A program made the translations under genes and the position numbers. DNA of 64,000 bases from Streptomyces sp. TBY4 (lineage in GTDB: Bacteria; Actinomycetota; Actinomycetes; Streptomycetales; Streptomycetaceae), in assembly GCF_024213195.1 (NCBI RefSeq), contig NZ_JANAVF010000016.1, positions 1 through 64,000 of the forward strand, in the 5' to 3' direction. The notes under the pieces were generated by a model, which made no database searches, was not told the DNA's origin, and saw only the letters and a program-made list of their open reading frames with translations. Below, piece by piece: positions 35,452 to 44,115 of the stretch; within the stretch, counting starts at the first letter, position 1, and the number at the start of each line of letters is the position of its first letter.

Positions 35452-35565
35452 GTCGGCGGGCTCTGGGGGGAATGCGGGGAGAAACGAATGGCGATCGGCA
35501 CCTTGCGCCCGCCGCAACGAGCCCGCCCGGCTTCCCGTTCAGCGCTCCCCCCAGAGCCCGCCGAC
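35452..35565. repeat. 19-bp perfect inverted repeat
   Basis: GTCGGCGGGCTCTGGGGGG at 35452-35470 is matched by its exact complement at 35547-35565, 76 bp apart. The arms resemble the TGGGGAG motifs of the nearby corA repeats. The surrounding 35299-35700 has no gene. It may be a further attachment arm or an element end. Confidence 0.6.
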
Positions 35566-35700
35566 CCTGCGGCGCATCACAGACAGCGACCTCCATGCGG
35601 TTGCCGTCCCCGACAGACGCCGGGGGCGTGATCGCCTTCCTCACAGGCTTCCGCGGCCTTGGGCCGGGTCGCGCAAGTGCTGCCCCGGCGATGGTGCCCG

Positions 35701-35930
35701 TCAGCGGCCGGAGTGGTCGATGACGTTGCCGTTGGAGCAGTTGTTGGCGTGGTCGCCGACCCAGTCGCCGAGGGCGGGAACGACGGCAACTTCCTGGAGA
35801 CAGACGGCGGCTGCAGTGAAGTTCCAGTTGTTCGCGGCGTTGACGCCGCCGCCGAAGTTGGAGTCGTTGTCGGCGTGCGACCACGGGGGCCTCGAGGGCC
35901 AGGGCGAGCGCAGGCGTTCCGCGAGCATGA
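35701..35930 (-). pseudogene. Frameshifted small secreted protein
   Basis: The mature part is intact: HADNDSNFGGGVNAANNWNF, then AVCLQEVAVVPALGDWVGDH and NNCSNGNVIDHSGR, two Cys, typical of small Streptomyces exported proteins. The expected signal peptide (ALALALEAPVVA) lies in a neighbouring frame. One base is missing between GTGGTCG and CACGCC, exactly at the signal-peptidase site. No good start codon or ribosome site is seen for either part. Confidence 0.5.
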
Positions 35931-36000
35931 GCCCTGGTCCCAGGACCGGGACCGGGCAACAGGGCTCTGGCACGGGCCCCGGGACGGGACGAGGTGTTCG

Positions 36001-36774
36001 TCAGTCGATGATTTCCTTGTCCTGTGCCGCTACCTGGGCGATGTCGGGGTAAGGCCGGGGGTAGGGCGTGCCGATGCCGAAGGCGGAGGCCATGGTGTCG
36101 GCGAAGGCGGCGGCGATGCGGATCTCGCCGTTGGGGTTGGGGTGGGTACCGTCCCAGGTGTGCTTGGCGGCCACGAACTCCGCGGCCGTCTCCGCGACGT
36201 ACAGCGGGGACTCCATGGTGGAGAGTTCCTTGACCACGGTGCGCAGCCGGTCGTTGGCCCCGGCGACCTTCAGTGCGAACTCGGGTTCCTGGACGGCACG
36301 TGTGGTCTCCAGGACGGTGCCGAAGGCAGCCGCGAGGCGCGGGTTGCCGCGGCGGGCGTTGGTGATGAACTCGCGCAGGTTCGCCTCGAACTTCGGCGGG
36401 TCGACGTCGTACCAGACGAGGTCGTTGATGCCGAGGAGGACCAGCAGGTAGTCGGGCTTGTGTTCGGCGACCTTGGCCTCGATCTCCTCCTTCTCAGTCA
36501 CATAGGGGCGGCCCCACTGGGCGTCGTGGTCGGTGTCGAACTCGGGGTCGGCGTAGGTGTGGTCGCCGTCGCCGACCTCCTGGGTGCGGATGTTGTCCAG
36601 GGTGTTCTTCGGGCCGACGAGGTCGAGCTCGACGTGCTGGGAGCGCAGGTGCTTCCAGAGGCGGTAGCGCCAGGTCCAGTCTCCGCTGCTGCCGTGGCTG
36701 ATGGAGTCGCCGACGATCATGATTGGGATTTCGCGGCCGGAGTTCGGGGCGTCTGCTGGTGAGAGTTCGGGCAT
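36001..36774 (-). CDS. SGNH/GDSL-family hydrolase
   Basis: 257 aa from the ATG at 36774 with GAGG eight bases before. All four blocks are visible: IVGDSISHG (nucleophile Ser), a Gly block, LLVLLGINDLVWYD (Asn) and DGTHPNPNG (Asp and His). There is no signal peptide, so it is cytoplasmic. The fold hydrolyses esters or deacetylates sugars; the substrate is unknown. It stands alone between remnants. Confidence 0.85.
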   Translation of the reverse strand: MPELSPADAPNSGREIPIMIVGDSISHGSSGDWTWRYRLWKHLRSQHVELDLVGPKNTLDNIRTQEVGDGDHTYADPEFDTDHDAQWGRPYVTEKEEIEAKVAEHKPDYLLVLLGINDLVWYDVDPPKFEANLREFITNARRGNPRLAAAFGTVLETTRAVQEPEFALKVAGANDRLRTVVKELSTMESPLYVAETAAEFVAAKHTWDGTHPNPNGEIRIAAAFADTMASAFGIGTPYPRPYPDIAQVAAQDKEIID

Positions 36775-37268
36775 CGGGGTGGACCTCTTCGTATGACGAC
36801 GATGGACAGGGGGATGTCGCCTGTACAACTCCTGCGGTCACCGGGCGGCACGGGCTGTCCACCGAAATGGAAACTTCCCCTGGCCGTCCGGACTCGTCGC
36901 TCGCCCGGTGCACTGCGTCGCGGAGCCTGACGACGAGGTCTCCGGGCCCGAGGCACGGATCGAATCGTGATTCCCCCAGAACCAGGACGAGGGGGGCGCC
37001 CCGGCCTTCCCGGCGTGGCGCGGCGTCGCCCTCGGTGCCGATTTCTCCCGCGTCCGGCGGGGACCTGGGCCTCGTGGGAGCTCCGGCCGCCTGGCCGGCC
37101 TCACGGGCCTGGACCCCGTGAGCTTGCTCAGCGGGGTGAGTCTCCCGGGTGGGGATGACTTCGGTGCTCCTGGAGTGTGGTCGGGGCTCTGGGGAGGGTA
37201 AGCACGAGGTAGTCGACTTGAGGCGAGCGGTCGCGCGCGGGTCAGGGCAGGGCTATACGAGGGGGCTC
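36775..37268. other. Intergenic stretch between hydrolase and methyltransferase
   Basis: About 490 bp, divergent promoters expected. No gene, hairpin or repeat was convincing. Confidence 0.4.
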
Positions 37269-38027
37269 GTGGTGGAGGGACAGTTAACGAATTTCCTGTA
37301 CCGCAATCCGCAGCTTTACGACGAGGTCTACGCCAACAGCCACCACGTTGATGTCCAGCTGTGCGAGCGGGCCTTCGACCGGTACCTGGGCGGCATGCCG
37401 ACGACGCTCCTGGACGTCGGCTGCGGTACCGGCGAGGACGTCGCCCACTTTGCCGCCCAGGGCGTGGACGCGGTGGGCGTGGACCTGCAGCCCCAGATGC
37501 TTGAGCGTGCGGCCGCGAAGTTCCCCGGCGCCCGCTTCGTCGAGGCCGACATACGCAGTCTGGACCTGGGCCGGTCTTTCGAGGCGATCATCAGCTTCGG
37601 CTACGCCATCGCCAACCTCCACAGCGACCTCGACATCGCCGCGGCCCTCCACTCCATGGCCGCGCACGCGAAGACCAGCGCGCTCCTGCTCCTGGAAGCT
37701 CTCGCCTTCCAGCCGGACACACCGCTCTCCCTGCCCTCGCAGTTCACCATCGATACCCCGGGCCTGCGCGCCACGGCGCAGGCCCGCTACGAGGTGGACC
37801 CGGGCAGCCGCATTCTGCATCGTCGGCGCTCCTGGCGGGACGAGTCAGGGGTGACGACGGCGGAGGACTTCGCCCGGTTCCGGATGCTCTCACCGGAGGA
37901 GCTGGAACTGCTGTTGGCAGCGGCGGGTTTCGAACTGCTGGAACTGCATGACCGTGAGTTCCCCGACGGGGAGAGCTTGTCGAGCTCGGTCATGGTGGCG
38001 ACCAGCCGCTACACCGGAACTCCGTAG
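37269..38027 (+). CDS. SAM-dependent class I methyltransferase
   Basis: I place the start at GTG 37269 (GAGGGGG before); the frame extends further up but without family sequence. The 252 aa contain motif I LLDVGCGTGEDV, motif II VDLQPQMLERAAAKFPGA, motif post-I VEADIRSLDLG, and SFGYAIANLHSDLDIAAAL. The end LLLAAAGFELLELHD is typical of small-molecule methyltransferases. The substrate is unknown and no partner gene adjoins it. Confidence 0.8.
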   Translation: MVEGQLTNFLYRNPQLYDEVYANSHHVDVQLCERAFDRYLGGMPTTLLDVGCGTGEDVAHFAAQGVDAVGVDLQPQMLERAAAKFPGARFVEADIRSLDLGRSFEAIISFGYAIANLHSDLDIAAALHSMAAHAKTSALLLLEALAFQPDTPLSLPSQFTIDTPGLRATAQARYEVDPGSRILHRRRSWRDESGVTTAEDFARFRMLSPEELELLLAAAGFELLELHDREFPDGESLSSSVMVATSRYTGTP

Positions 38028-38166
38028 CGGCCGCCGTCTGCGGCCTTCCCCAGGGTGCACAGGCGGAGGCGGGACAGGGCACGGATAGCCGGGACTCGCC
38101 GACTCTGTCCGCCGAGCACCATCACTTTCTGGTCCGGGCGGGGGTGCAGGACGGACGCAGGCGTGG

Positions 38167-38307
38167 TCAGTTGGAGTTGTTGTAGCGGGATGTTTCGCGG
38201 CTCCAGGCGTTGTTGCCGCTGATCCAGTTCCTGAGGTTGGCCAGGTAGCCGGCGAGGTAGGCGCTCTGTTCGGGGAGGGCGTAGTGGCGGGGGAGGGTGA
38301 GGGCGCG
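38167..38307 (-). pseudogene. Terpene synthase C-terminal remnant
   Basis: 46 codons reading LPRHYALPEQSAYLAGYLAN, then LRNWISGNNAWSRETSRYNNSN. This is the closing helix of class I bacterial terpene synthases, whose conserved Trp, Ser and Arg-Tyr lid the active site. Everything upstream, including the Asp-rich and NSE motifs, is missing. It begins where the trypsin remnant begins on the other strand. Confidence 0.65.
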
Positions 38308-38309
38308 GG

Positions 38310-38498
38310 TTGCTGTGCGCCGGGTTCGAAAAGGGCGGAGTCGACGCCTGCCAGGCAGACGGCGGCGCACCACTGATCATCGACGGCACCCTCGCCGGCA
38401 TCAGCTCCTGGGGCGACGGCTGCGCCCGGGCCAACAAGCCCGGCGTCTACACCCGCATCACCACCTACAAGGACCACATCGCCGCGGCCGTCCGCTGA
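38310..38498 (+). pseudogene. Trypsin-like protease C-terminal remnant
   Basis: The frame reads LCAGFEKGGVDACQADGGAP, then DGTLAGISSWGDGCARANKPG and VYTRITTYKDHIAAAVR. This is the S1 family end, but the catalytic GDSGGP is replaced by ADGGAP, so the nucleophile Ser is lost. The His and Asp halves are absent. It is certainly non-functional. Confidence 0.75.
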
Positions 38499-38688
38499 CC
38501 ACCCTGTGGTCATGTCTCCCGCCCTGGGGCACGGCCACCGGACGGCAGCAGCGGTCGGCTCACAGCGGCCAACGAGGCCCCCGTCCCGGCCACCTGCGGC
38601 GCGCTTCCGAGCCCGAGCCGGGCCGCCCGCACCGCAGTCGGCGTCGGCCGCCCGGATCGCCCGGATCGCCCGACGAGGGTGCCACCAG

Positions 38689-38949
38689 TTATGCCTTGCG
38701 GCTGTTGATGTAGTCGATGGCTGACTGGAGGGTGACGATCCGAGAGGCTTCCGCGTCGGGAATTTCGGTTTCGAATTCCTCCTCCAGAGCCATGATGATT
38801 GCCACCATCCTGTCCGTCCCATCATGGGAGTTGGCCGGGCTGCTCGCTCCCAGGTCTTCGATGAAGCGCTTCTCGCTGGTGATCTCTTCCACGGGCACGT
38901 TGAGCTGCTCGGCAATGACCGTCTTCGCACGGTCTTCGATGGTCGGCAT
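38689..38949 (-). CDS. Acyl carrier protein with an insertion at the phosphopantetheine site
   Basis: 86 aa from an ATG. The ends look like a Gram-negative-type AcpP: MPTIEDRAKTVIAEQL and FIEDLGA at the start, then MALEEEFETEIPDAEAS and LQSAIDYINSRKA. The normal GADSLDTVELVMALEEEF is here GASSPANSHDG-TDRMVAIIMALEEEF, eight residues longer, so the Asp-Ser-Leu attachment site is Ser-Ser-Pro and helix II is displaced. Either it is a degenerate ACP or one adapted to an unusual role. It is monocistronic by position; no partner enzyme adjoins it. Confidence 0.75.
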   Translation of the reverse strand: MPTIEDRAKTVIAEQLNVPVEEITSEKRFIEDLGASSPANSHDGTDRMVAIIMALEEEFETEIPDAEASRIVTLQSAIDYINSRKA

Positions 38950-39090
38950 GTGATGACTCCTTGACTACGGAGCGAACGGAGGTTGGCCCGTCCGGGTTCC
39001 GTTGATCGTTCCGAAAGCGGACGAGCGGCACACCGACGGCACGCGGGACTCAACCGAAAGAGTGAGCGGTCGCATTGAGCAGAGCAGGGA

Positions 39091-39891
39091 TCAGGCGTTC
39101 TTGCGATTGCCGTGGTCGTCGCAGGGCAGGTCGGCGGCCGGGTGGTTCATGGTGAAGTCACGGGTGGCCTGGCGCTCGACCTCCGCCATAGCCGTCGGCT
39201 CCACGTCGATGATGCCGCCGAAGGGCCGGTCGACGTCCCGGATGATGCACAGCGCCGTAGTCAGCAGCGCTGTGATGACGATGAGGGTGATGAGTTGGCC
39301 GCGGTTGTTGCGGCGGGGCAGGCAGATGCCGAGGGCGATCACGGTGATGGCCAGGGTGGCGAGGAGGAACCAGAGGATGGCGCTGGGAATGCTGGCCGTC
39401 GCCTGGGTGAGGCGTTCTTCCCGTTCCTCGGAGCGCTTGTTGTCGGCGCTGATGAGCATGCCGAAGACCGGCTTGCCCTCCACCTCGCGGAAGACCCGGC
39501 GGAAGTCGGTGGACCATACGCTGGGCGCCGGTGAGCCGTGGCCGTCGGCCATGGCGGGCCATTCCTGGGCGCGTACGGCGCGGGCGTAGCAGACGGCGTC
39601 CGCTTGGACCTCGGCTCGCTGGGCTGCGGGTGCGTATTCGGCTGATTCGACGAGCTGGTCGACGGCGCGGGCTTCGCCGCGCGCGGCGGTTTCGGCTTTG
39701 CCGTAGGAGCCGTTGGCGGTGACCAGGACGAAGGCGAGGAGCAGGACGGTCAGGGTGAGGAGGGGGCCGACGAGGTCTTTGACGGCCATGCCGGTGTCGT
39801 CGTCCTCGTTGAGGAGCCGGGGGCGCAGGTAGCGGTTGGCGGCGAGGCCGGCGAGCAGGGCGAGTACGGCGACGACGATGACAAGAGCCAC
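39091..39891 (-). CDS. DUF4239-family membrane protein
   Basis: GTG at 39891 with GGAGG upstream gives 266 aa. Two N-terminal helices (ALVIVVAVLALLAGLA, LLTLTVLLLAFVLV) and two C-terminal ones (AILWFLLATLAITVIALGI, LITLIVITALLTTALCI) flank a soluble stretch with ARGEARAVDQLVESAEY. The pattern DVDRPFGGIIDVEP near the end is the family hallmark (bestrophin-like DUF4239). The function is unknown. Confidence 0.85.
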   Translation of the reverse strand: MALVIVVAVLALLAGLAANRYLRPRLLNEDDDTGMAVKDLVGPLLTLTVLLLAFVLVTANGSYGKAETAARGEARAVDQLVESAEYAPAAQRAEVQADAVCYARAVRAQEWPAMADGHGSPAPSVWSTDFRRVFREVEGKPVFGMLISADNKRSEEREERLTQATASIPSAILWFLLATLAITVIALGICLPRRNNRGQLITLIVITALLTTALCIIRDVDRPFGGIIDVEPTAMAEVERQATRDFTMNHPAADLPCDDHGNRKNA

Positions 39892-40054
39892 GGGCGGACA
39901 CCTCCGGGGGAGCAAGTGAGATGACCCCGGCGTGCGGGGCGCCGGGATCATCTCCCGCGCCGCGTACCGCCTCCAACAGCGGAAACGTCCCCTCGCCCCC
40001 GAACGAGCGACGCCCTGTGTGCCAGACGCCCCAACCGGCCCCGGCCCCGGCGCC

Positions 40055-40729
40055 TCAGTCGTAGAGGAGGGAGGCGGACGTGGTGGTCGGGCCTTGGCGG
40101 TCGGGTGTGGTGTAGGCGAAGTTGAGGACGGTACGCCGTACCCCCTGGCGTTCGAGGGGGGTGACGCGGTGGGCGGTGAGGTCGCTGCGCAGGAGGTAGC
40201 CGTCGGCCGGCCGGTGGTGCACGCGTCGGGCGCCGGGGGCGTCGAGGGCGGCGAGGTCGCTGCGACCGGGGTGGAATTCCAGGACTCCGCCGTCGTCGGG
40301 GTGGGGTGGGGCTTCGAGGAAGATGACCAGGGCGAGGGGGTAGTCGTCGGTGTGGGCGCCGTGGGTGTCGCCGGGGCGGTGCAGGACGTTGAGGACGTGG
40401 CGTTCTACGGGGTCGTGCACGGCGACGACCGTCTCGTCCAGGAGCGCGGAGAGCAACCGCATGAGGTTCTGGTCCTCGTAGGACTGTGTGATGAGGGGTG
40501 AAGTGCGGGCGATGTGCTCTCCGCCGAGGGTGGTCATGTGGCGGGGGCTGTCGTCCATGCACGGCATGCGGAAGTCCCGCCGCACCGCCTCGGCCTCGAG
40601 CCGGCCGGCTTCGCTTCCGAGGTCGGCGAGCCCGGTGGGGGTGATGAGTTGGGGCAGGGGGAGGTAGCCGTCGGCGGTGAACTGCCGGCGCAGGGATGTC
40701 CAGCGCGGGGATGCGGGCAACGAGAACAC
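40055..40729 (-). CDS. Fe(II)/2-oxoglutarate-dependent oxygenase
   Basis: I use the GTG at 40729; a TTG at 40762 is possible. The ~224 aa show the HxD iron ligands in GAHTDDYPLALVIFLE, the distal His in LTAHRVTPLERQGVRRTVLNF with the 2OG-binding Arg, and a DGGVLEFHPGR strand. The HxD (not HxG) argues for hydroxylation rather than halogenation, though the overall family resembles HalD/ArpA-type enzymes acting on amino acids. It is divergent from the DAO gene across ~330 bp. Confidence 0.75.
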   Translation of the reverse strand: MFSLPASPRWTSLRRQFTADGYLPLPQLITPTGLADLGSEAGRLEAEAVRRDFRMPCMDDSPRHMTTLGGEHIARTSPLITQSYEDQNLMRLLSALLDETVVAVHDPVERHVLNVLHRPGDTHGAHTDDYPLALVIFLEAPPHPDDGGVLEFHPGRSDLAALDAPGARRVHHRPADGYLLRSDLTAHRVTPLERQGVRRTVLNFAYTTPDRQGPTTTSASLLYD

Positions 40730-41062
40730 GGCCGATGCATCCCTCAGGCCCGGAAGGGACAAACCCGGCCTCGACCATCTGGATGCGTCCGCCCGCCGGA
40801 CTGACCGGGTCGTCCCCGATCGGTCCGCCGAGCGAACCGCTGCCCGGGGAAGGCCCAGCAGGCCCGCCCACGAAACCGGCTGTCGCGGCCAGGTGTCAGG
40901 TAACGGGCCGCGTGGCGTGCGGGCTGCTGACTAGACCTGAGATGTCCCGCTGCAGGGTGGCCTGGAGTGGTCTTGATCGTGGGTTGGAGCGGTGGCTGGA
41001 TGGCGGGGTCGGCCCGGGTCGGGAGCGGCACGACGGCCGCAGGACCGAGGCGACGGGATGGG
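40730..41062. promoter_or_regulatory. Divergent intergenic region between the oxygenase and flavoenzyme genes
   Basis: About 330 bp without a gene; must hold both promoters. No clear operator was seen. Confidence 0.35.
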
Positions 41063-42535
41063 GTGATTGTGGCGGTGCGGGGTGTGGACGTGCTGGTGGT
41101 CGGGGCCGGGGTGGTGGGCCGTTCGGTCGCGTTTGCACTGGCCTCGGCGGAGCCGACGGTGCGGGTCGTACTGGCCGGTGCGGCCGGCGGCGCGGGAGCA
41201 TCGCGTGCGGCGGGCGCGATGCTCGGCACTCTCGGCGAGGTCACCGATCTGGCTGCACGGACCCGGCATGGGCGGCTGCGCACCGAACTTGCGGTCACGG
41301 CAGCCGCACGGTGGCCGATTTGGCGGCAGCAGGTACGCGACCGCGCGGGCACCGGGGCCCCGCCGGGGGACGGATACGGCTCCGGCACGTTCGTCATCCT
41401 GAACGCAGCCTCCTCGGCTCTGGACGACGCCTCCTTCACCGCAATCAGCCGGGCTGCGGCCGAGCACGAGCTGGGGTGTCATGCGACGGTCCCGTCGGAC
41501 ATCCCCGGACATCATCCGCTGGACAACGACCGTGCCCTGCGCGCCTGGTACCTCCCCAAGGAGGGCTTCCTCGACGCCCGGGCCTGGCTGACCACCCTGG
41601 ATGCCGCCCTGGCCGCCCTCCCGAACGTGACCCGCACACCGGCCGGCACCCTCACCGCCCCGCCTGCCGACGGCTACCTCCTCGATACCCCCGCCGGCGC
41701 CTTCCGCGCCCCGCGCGTAGTGGTGGCGGCCGGCGCCTGGACCACCCCGGTCCTCGAAGCCGTGGACCCGCACCTGCCGGTGGTACCGGTCCTGGCCGCA
41801 GCCGGAACCGCCCTGACCGTCACCGGGCAGGAACCCCTTCCCGCGGTGATCCGCACTCCCAACCGGGCCTACGCCTGCGGGCTGCACGCCGTCCCGCAGG
41901 CAGACGGGTCCCGCTACATCGGCGCCAGCGCCCACCCCAGCCTGACCCCGGTCCCCCGTCCCACGGCCGGAGCCCTGCGCTTTCTCCTCGATGCCGCGCT
42001 CGGCCAGCTCGACCACCACCTGGCCACAGCCGGCGTCACGTACACCCATCACGGCAACCGGCCCATCGCCCTGGACGGCCACCCCGTCATCGGCCCCACC
42101 CCCAAAGACGGCCTGTGGGTGGCGTCCGGCACCCACCGCGACGGCCTCCACCTCTCCCCGCTCATCGCGACCACCCTGGCCGACGCCCTCCTGGCCCCCA
42201 CTGGCACCGCCGCGGCCCTGCCCGGGCCGCTCGCCGCGTTCACGCCTTCCCGCCCGCTGATCACGGATCTCACCGCCAAGGAGGCGGCCACCGAGGCCGC
42301 AATTCACCACACGGCGCTCGCGGCCGAGGCCCGCATGCGCCCGCCCCTGACCGGGGCGTGGCCCCGGATGCTGGCCGAGTCGTACCAGGTCCTCATGGAG
42401 AGCGCGTACGCGGCCATGCCCGACGGGTACGTCCCACCCCCGGACCTTGCCCCCCTGGCCTACGAGGAGAGCGGGCCGGCTCTCGCGGAACTAGCCGCCG
42501 CCCACCTGGACCGCCACAGCGCCCATTTCGGGTAG
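41063..42535 (+). CDS. FAD-dependent amine/glycine oxidase-like (DAO family) enzyme
   Basis: GTG at 41063 gives about 490 aa. The dinucleotide-binding motif is VDVLVVGAGVVGRSVAFAL, followed by SRAAGAMLGTLGEV. Later PRVVVAAGAWTTPVL and GNRPIALDGHPVIGPTPKDGLW are the conserved C-terminal FAD contacts of DAO/ThiO-type oxidases. The last 100 residues (AEARMRPPLTGAWPRML onward) are an added helical tail. It might oxidise an amino-acid-derived intermediate; partner genes are uncertain. Confidence 0.8.
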   Translation: MIVAVRGVDVLVVGAGVVGRSVAFALASAEPTVRVVLAGAAGGAGASRAAGAMLGTLGEVTDLAARTRHGRLRTELAVTAAARWPIWRQQVRDRAGTGAPPGDGYGSGTFVILNAASSALDDASFTAISRAAAEHELGCHATVPSDIPGHHPLDNDRALRAWYLPKEGFLDARAWLTTLDAALAALPNVTRTPAGTLTAPPADGYLLDTPAGAFRAPRVVVAAGAWTTPVLEAVDPHLPVVPVLAAAGTALTVTGQEPLPAVIRTPNRAYACGLHAVPQADGSRYIGASAHPSLTPVPRPTAGALRFLLDAALGQLDHHLATAGVTYTHHGNRPIALDGHPVIGPTPKDGLWVASGTHRDGLHLSPLIATTLADALLAPTGTAAALPGPLAAFTPSRPLITDLTAKEAATEAAIHHTALAAEARMRPPLTGAWPRMLAESYQVLMESAYAAMPDGYVPPPDLAPLAYEESGPALAELAAAHLDRHSAHFG

Positions 42536-42679
42536 CCGACGCCAGACCCCTGCGTCCGAGGGCACGGCCGCAGCGTTCCGCCGTTCCGCGCCGGGCATGG
42601 TCGTGGCCACACCGGCCCGAGGGCGGCGGGGGCGTCCAGGTGCCCGGCCTGGGCGAACTGCGAGGGTGATGGGCTGGTG

Positions 42680-43351
42680 TCAGGTCAGGAGGAATGCGGC
42701 TGCGGTGGTGGCTCCGACGCCGGCACCGGCCGCGGTCTGGGCGACGCTGTGGTAGGTCAGTGCGACGCGGGACCAGCACACGGCCAGGGTCAGGCCGTAG
42801 GCGAGGAGCCACCACGGGGAGTGGGTCACGGCGAGCATCGCGGGGATCGCGGAGGCGACCGCGCTGTCGACGCTGATCTTCCAGACGTGGTTGACGGCCA
42901 GCAGGACGACGGTCATCGCCCACAGGGCGAGCATCGCGAGGAGGATGCCGGTGGGGGCGTGGCCGAGGATCATGATGATTGAGCCGAGGCCGATGGAGGC
43001 CAGGATGACCAAGAAGATCGGGGGCCGTTTGGTGCGGTCGACGATGTTGCGGTCTTCCCAGGTGCCGCGCTTGCGTTCCCACTGGATGTAGGCCGCGGGA
43101 ATGATCCCGGCGCACAGGGCGCCGAGCAGCCCCCAGGGGATGCCGCTCCAGTTGCCGGCGGCGGCCAGGCCGATGCCCGGCATGCCGGCGAGCAGGACGT
43201 TGCGCGGCTGGAGTACGTCCGTGACGGTCCGGGCCACCGTCGTGCGGTCCACCCGCTCGCCCCCCGCAGGGCGGCCGGGCTGCCCGCCCGGCTGGTGTGG
43301 GTGTTCGTGTGTGCCCGTAAGCACGGGGCCGTCGGACGGTGTGGCGGTCAT
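42680..43351 (-). CDS. PAP2-like membrane phosphatase homologue with altered active site
   Basis: 223 aa, ATG at 43351 (AGGAAGAAGGA before). The hydrophilic N-tail is followed by six helices. Motif 1 is DRTKRPP. Motif 2 reads KISVDSA, where homologues have an H (KxSxHTA). Motif 3 reads SRVALTYHSVAQ, keeping R and H but not the final Asp. It may still bind prenyl diphosphates without cleaving them. It lies 29 bp after the cis-prenyltransferase gene, so the two are probably one operon. Confidence 0.7.
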   Translation of the reverse strand: MTATPSDGPVLTGTHEHPHQPGGQPGRPAGGERVDRTTVARTVTDVLQPRNVLLAGMPGIGLAAAGNWSGIPWGLLGALCAGIIPAAYIQWERKRGTWEDRNIVDRTKRPPIFLVILASIGLGSIIMILGHAPTGILLAMLALWAMTVVLLAVNHVWKISVDSAVASAIPAMLAVTHSPWWLLAYGLTLAVCWSRVALTYHSVAQTAAGAGVGATTAAAFLLT

Positions 43352-43380
43352 GTCCTTCTTCCTCTGCAGCATCGTCGGGC

Positions 43381-44115
43381 CTACAGTCCCAGCCGCCGCT
43401 GTCGTGAGGCGTAACTGTCCAGTGCCTCACGCAGGTCTTCGCGGGTGAAGTCGGGCCACAGCCGCTCGCAGAAGTACAGCTCCGACTGCGCTGTCTGCCA
43501 GGTCAGATACCCCGACAGACGCTGCTCGCCCGAGGTGCGGATCACCAGGTCCGGGTCCGCGAGTCCCGCCGTGCCCAGATGGGACGCGAACTCCCCCTCC
43601 CACCAGGACAAGTCCCCGCCCGGCTCCTGCGGTTCTCGGTCACGGTACTTTTCCGCCAGGGACCGGGCCGCGGCGACGATCTCCCGCCGGCCGTCGTAGG
43701 CCACAGCGATATTGGCCTGCACGCCCTCCACCTGCTCGGTGCGCCGCTGCACGTCCTCGAACGCCTCCGCGACCGAAGCGGGCAACAACTCAAGGGCTCC
43801 GATCACCCGGACCCGCCAGCGCTGCGCCTCGGCGAGACGCCCGCACAGGCTGATGAACGACTGGTAGAGACCGGCCAGTTCCTGGGGGCTGCGCTGCAGG
43901 TTCCTGACGGACAGGATCCACTGCGTCACCATGGCGACCCCTTCCTCCTCGCACCACTGCAGGACATCAGGGATCTTCCCGATGCCGTAGCGGTGCCCCT
44001 CGGGCACGCTGAGACCACGCTGGGCAGCCCAGCGCCGATTGCCGTCGAGAACGAGAGCGACATGCGCCGGCACTTCCGAGCGCACAGAGGCAGTGAGTAG
44101 AGAACGTTCGGTCAT
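43381..44115 (-). CDS. cis-Prenyltransferase (isoprenyl/undecaprenyl diphosphate synthase family)
   Basis: 244 aa from the ATG at 44115. The diphosphate-binding motif is LDGNRRWA (normally DGNGRWA). The SxxNxxR motif is present as LSVRNLQRS; AVAYDGRREIV, DLVIRTSGEQRLSGYL and SELYFCERLWPDF complete the family pattern. Such extra copies in actinobacteria often make short Z-prenyl diphosphates for natural products rather than cell-wall undecaprenyl diphosphate. Next to a PAP2-like gene and near terpene genes, a specialised role is likely. Confidence 0.88.
   Translation of the reverse strand: MTERSLLTASVRSEVPAHVALVLDGNRRWAAQRGLSVPEGHRYGIGKIPDVLQWCEEEGVAMVTQWILSVRNLQRSPQELAGLYQSFISLCGRLAEAQRWRVRVIGALELLPASVAEAFEDVQRRTEQVEGVQANIAVAYDGRREIVAAARSLAEKYRDREPQEPGGDLSWWEGEFASHLGTAGLADPDLVIRTSGEQRLSGYLTWQTAQSELYFCERLWPDFTREDLREALDSYASRQRRLGL

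Noticed and set aside
40967..41062. Longer N-terminus for the DAO-family flavoenzyme
   Set aside because: Adds a Gly/Arg-rich stretch before the nucleotide-binding motif, with no ribosome site.
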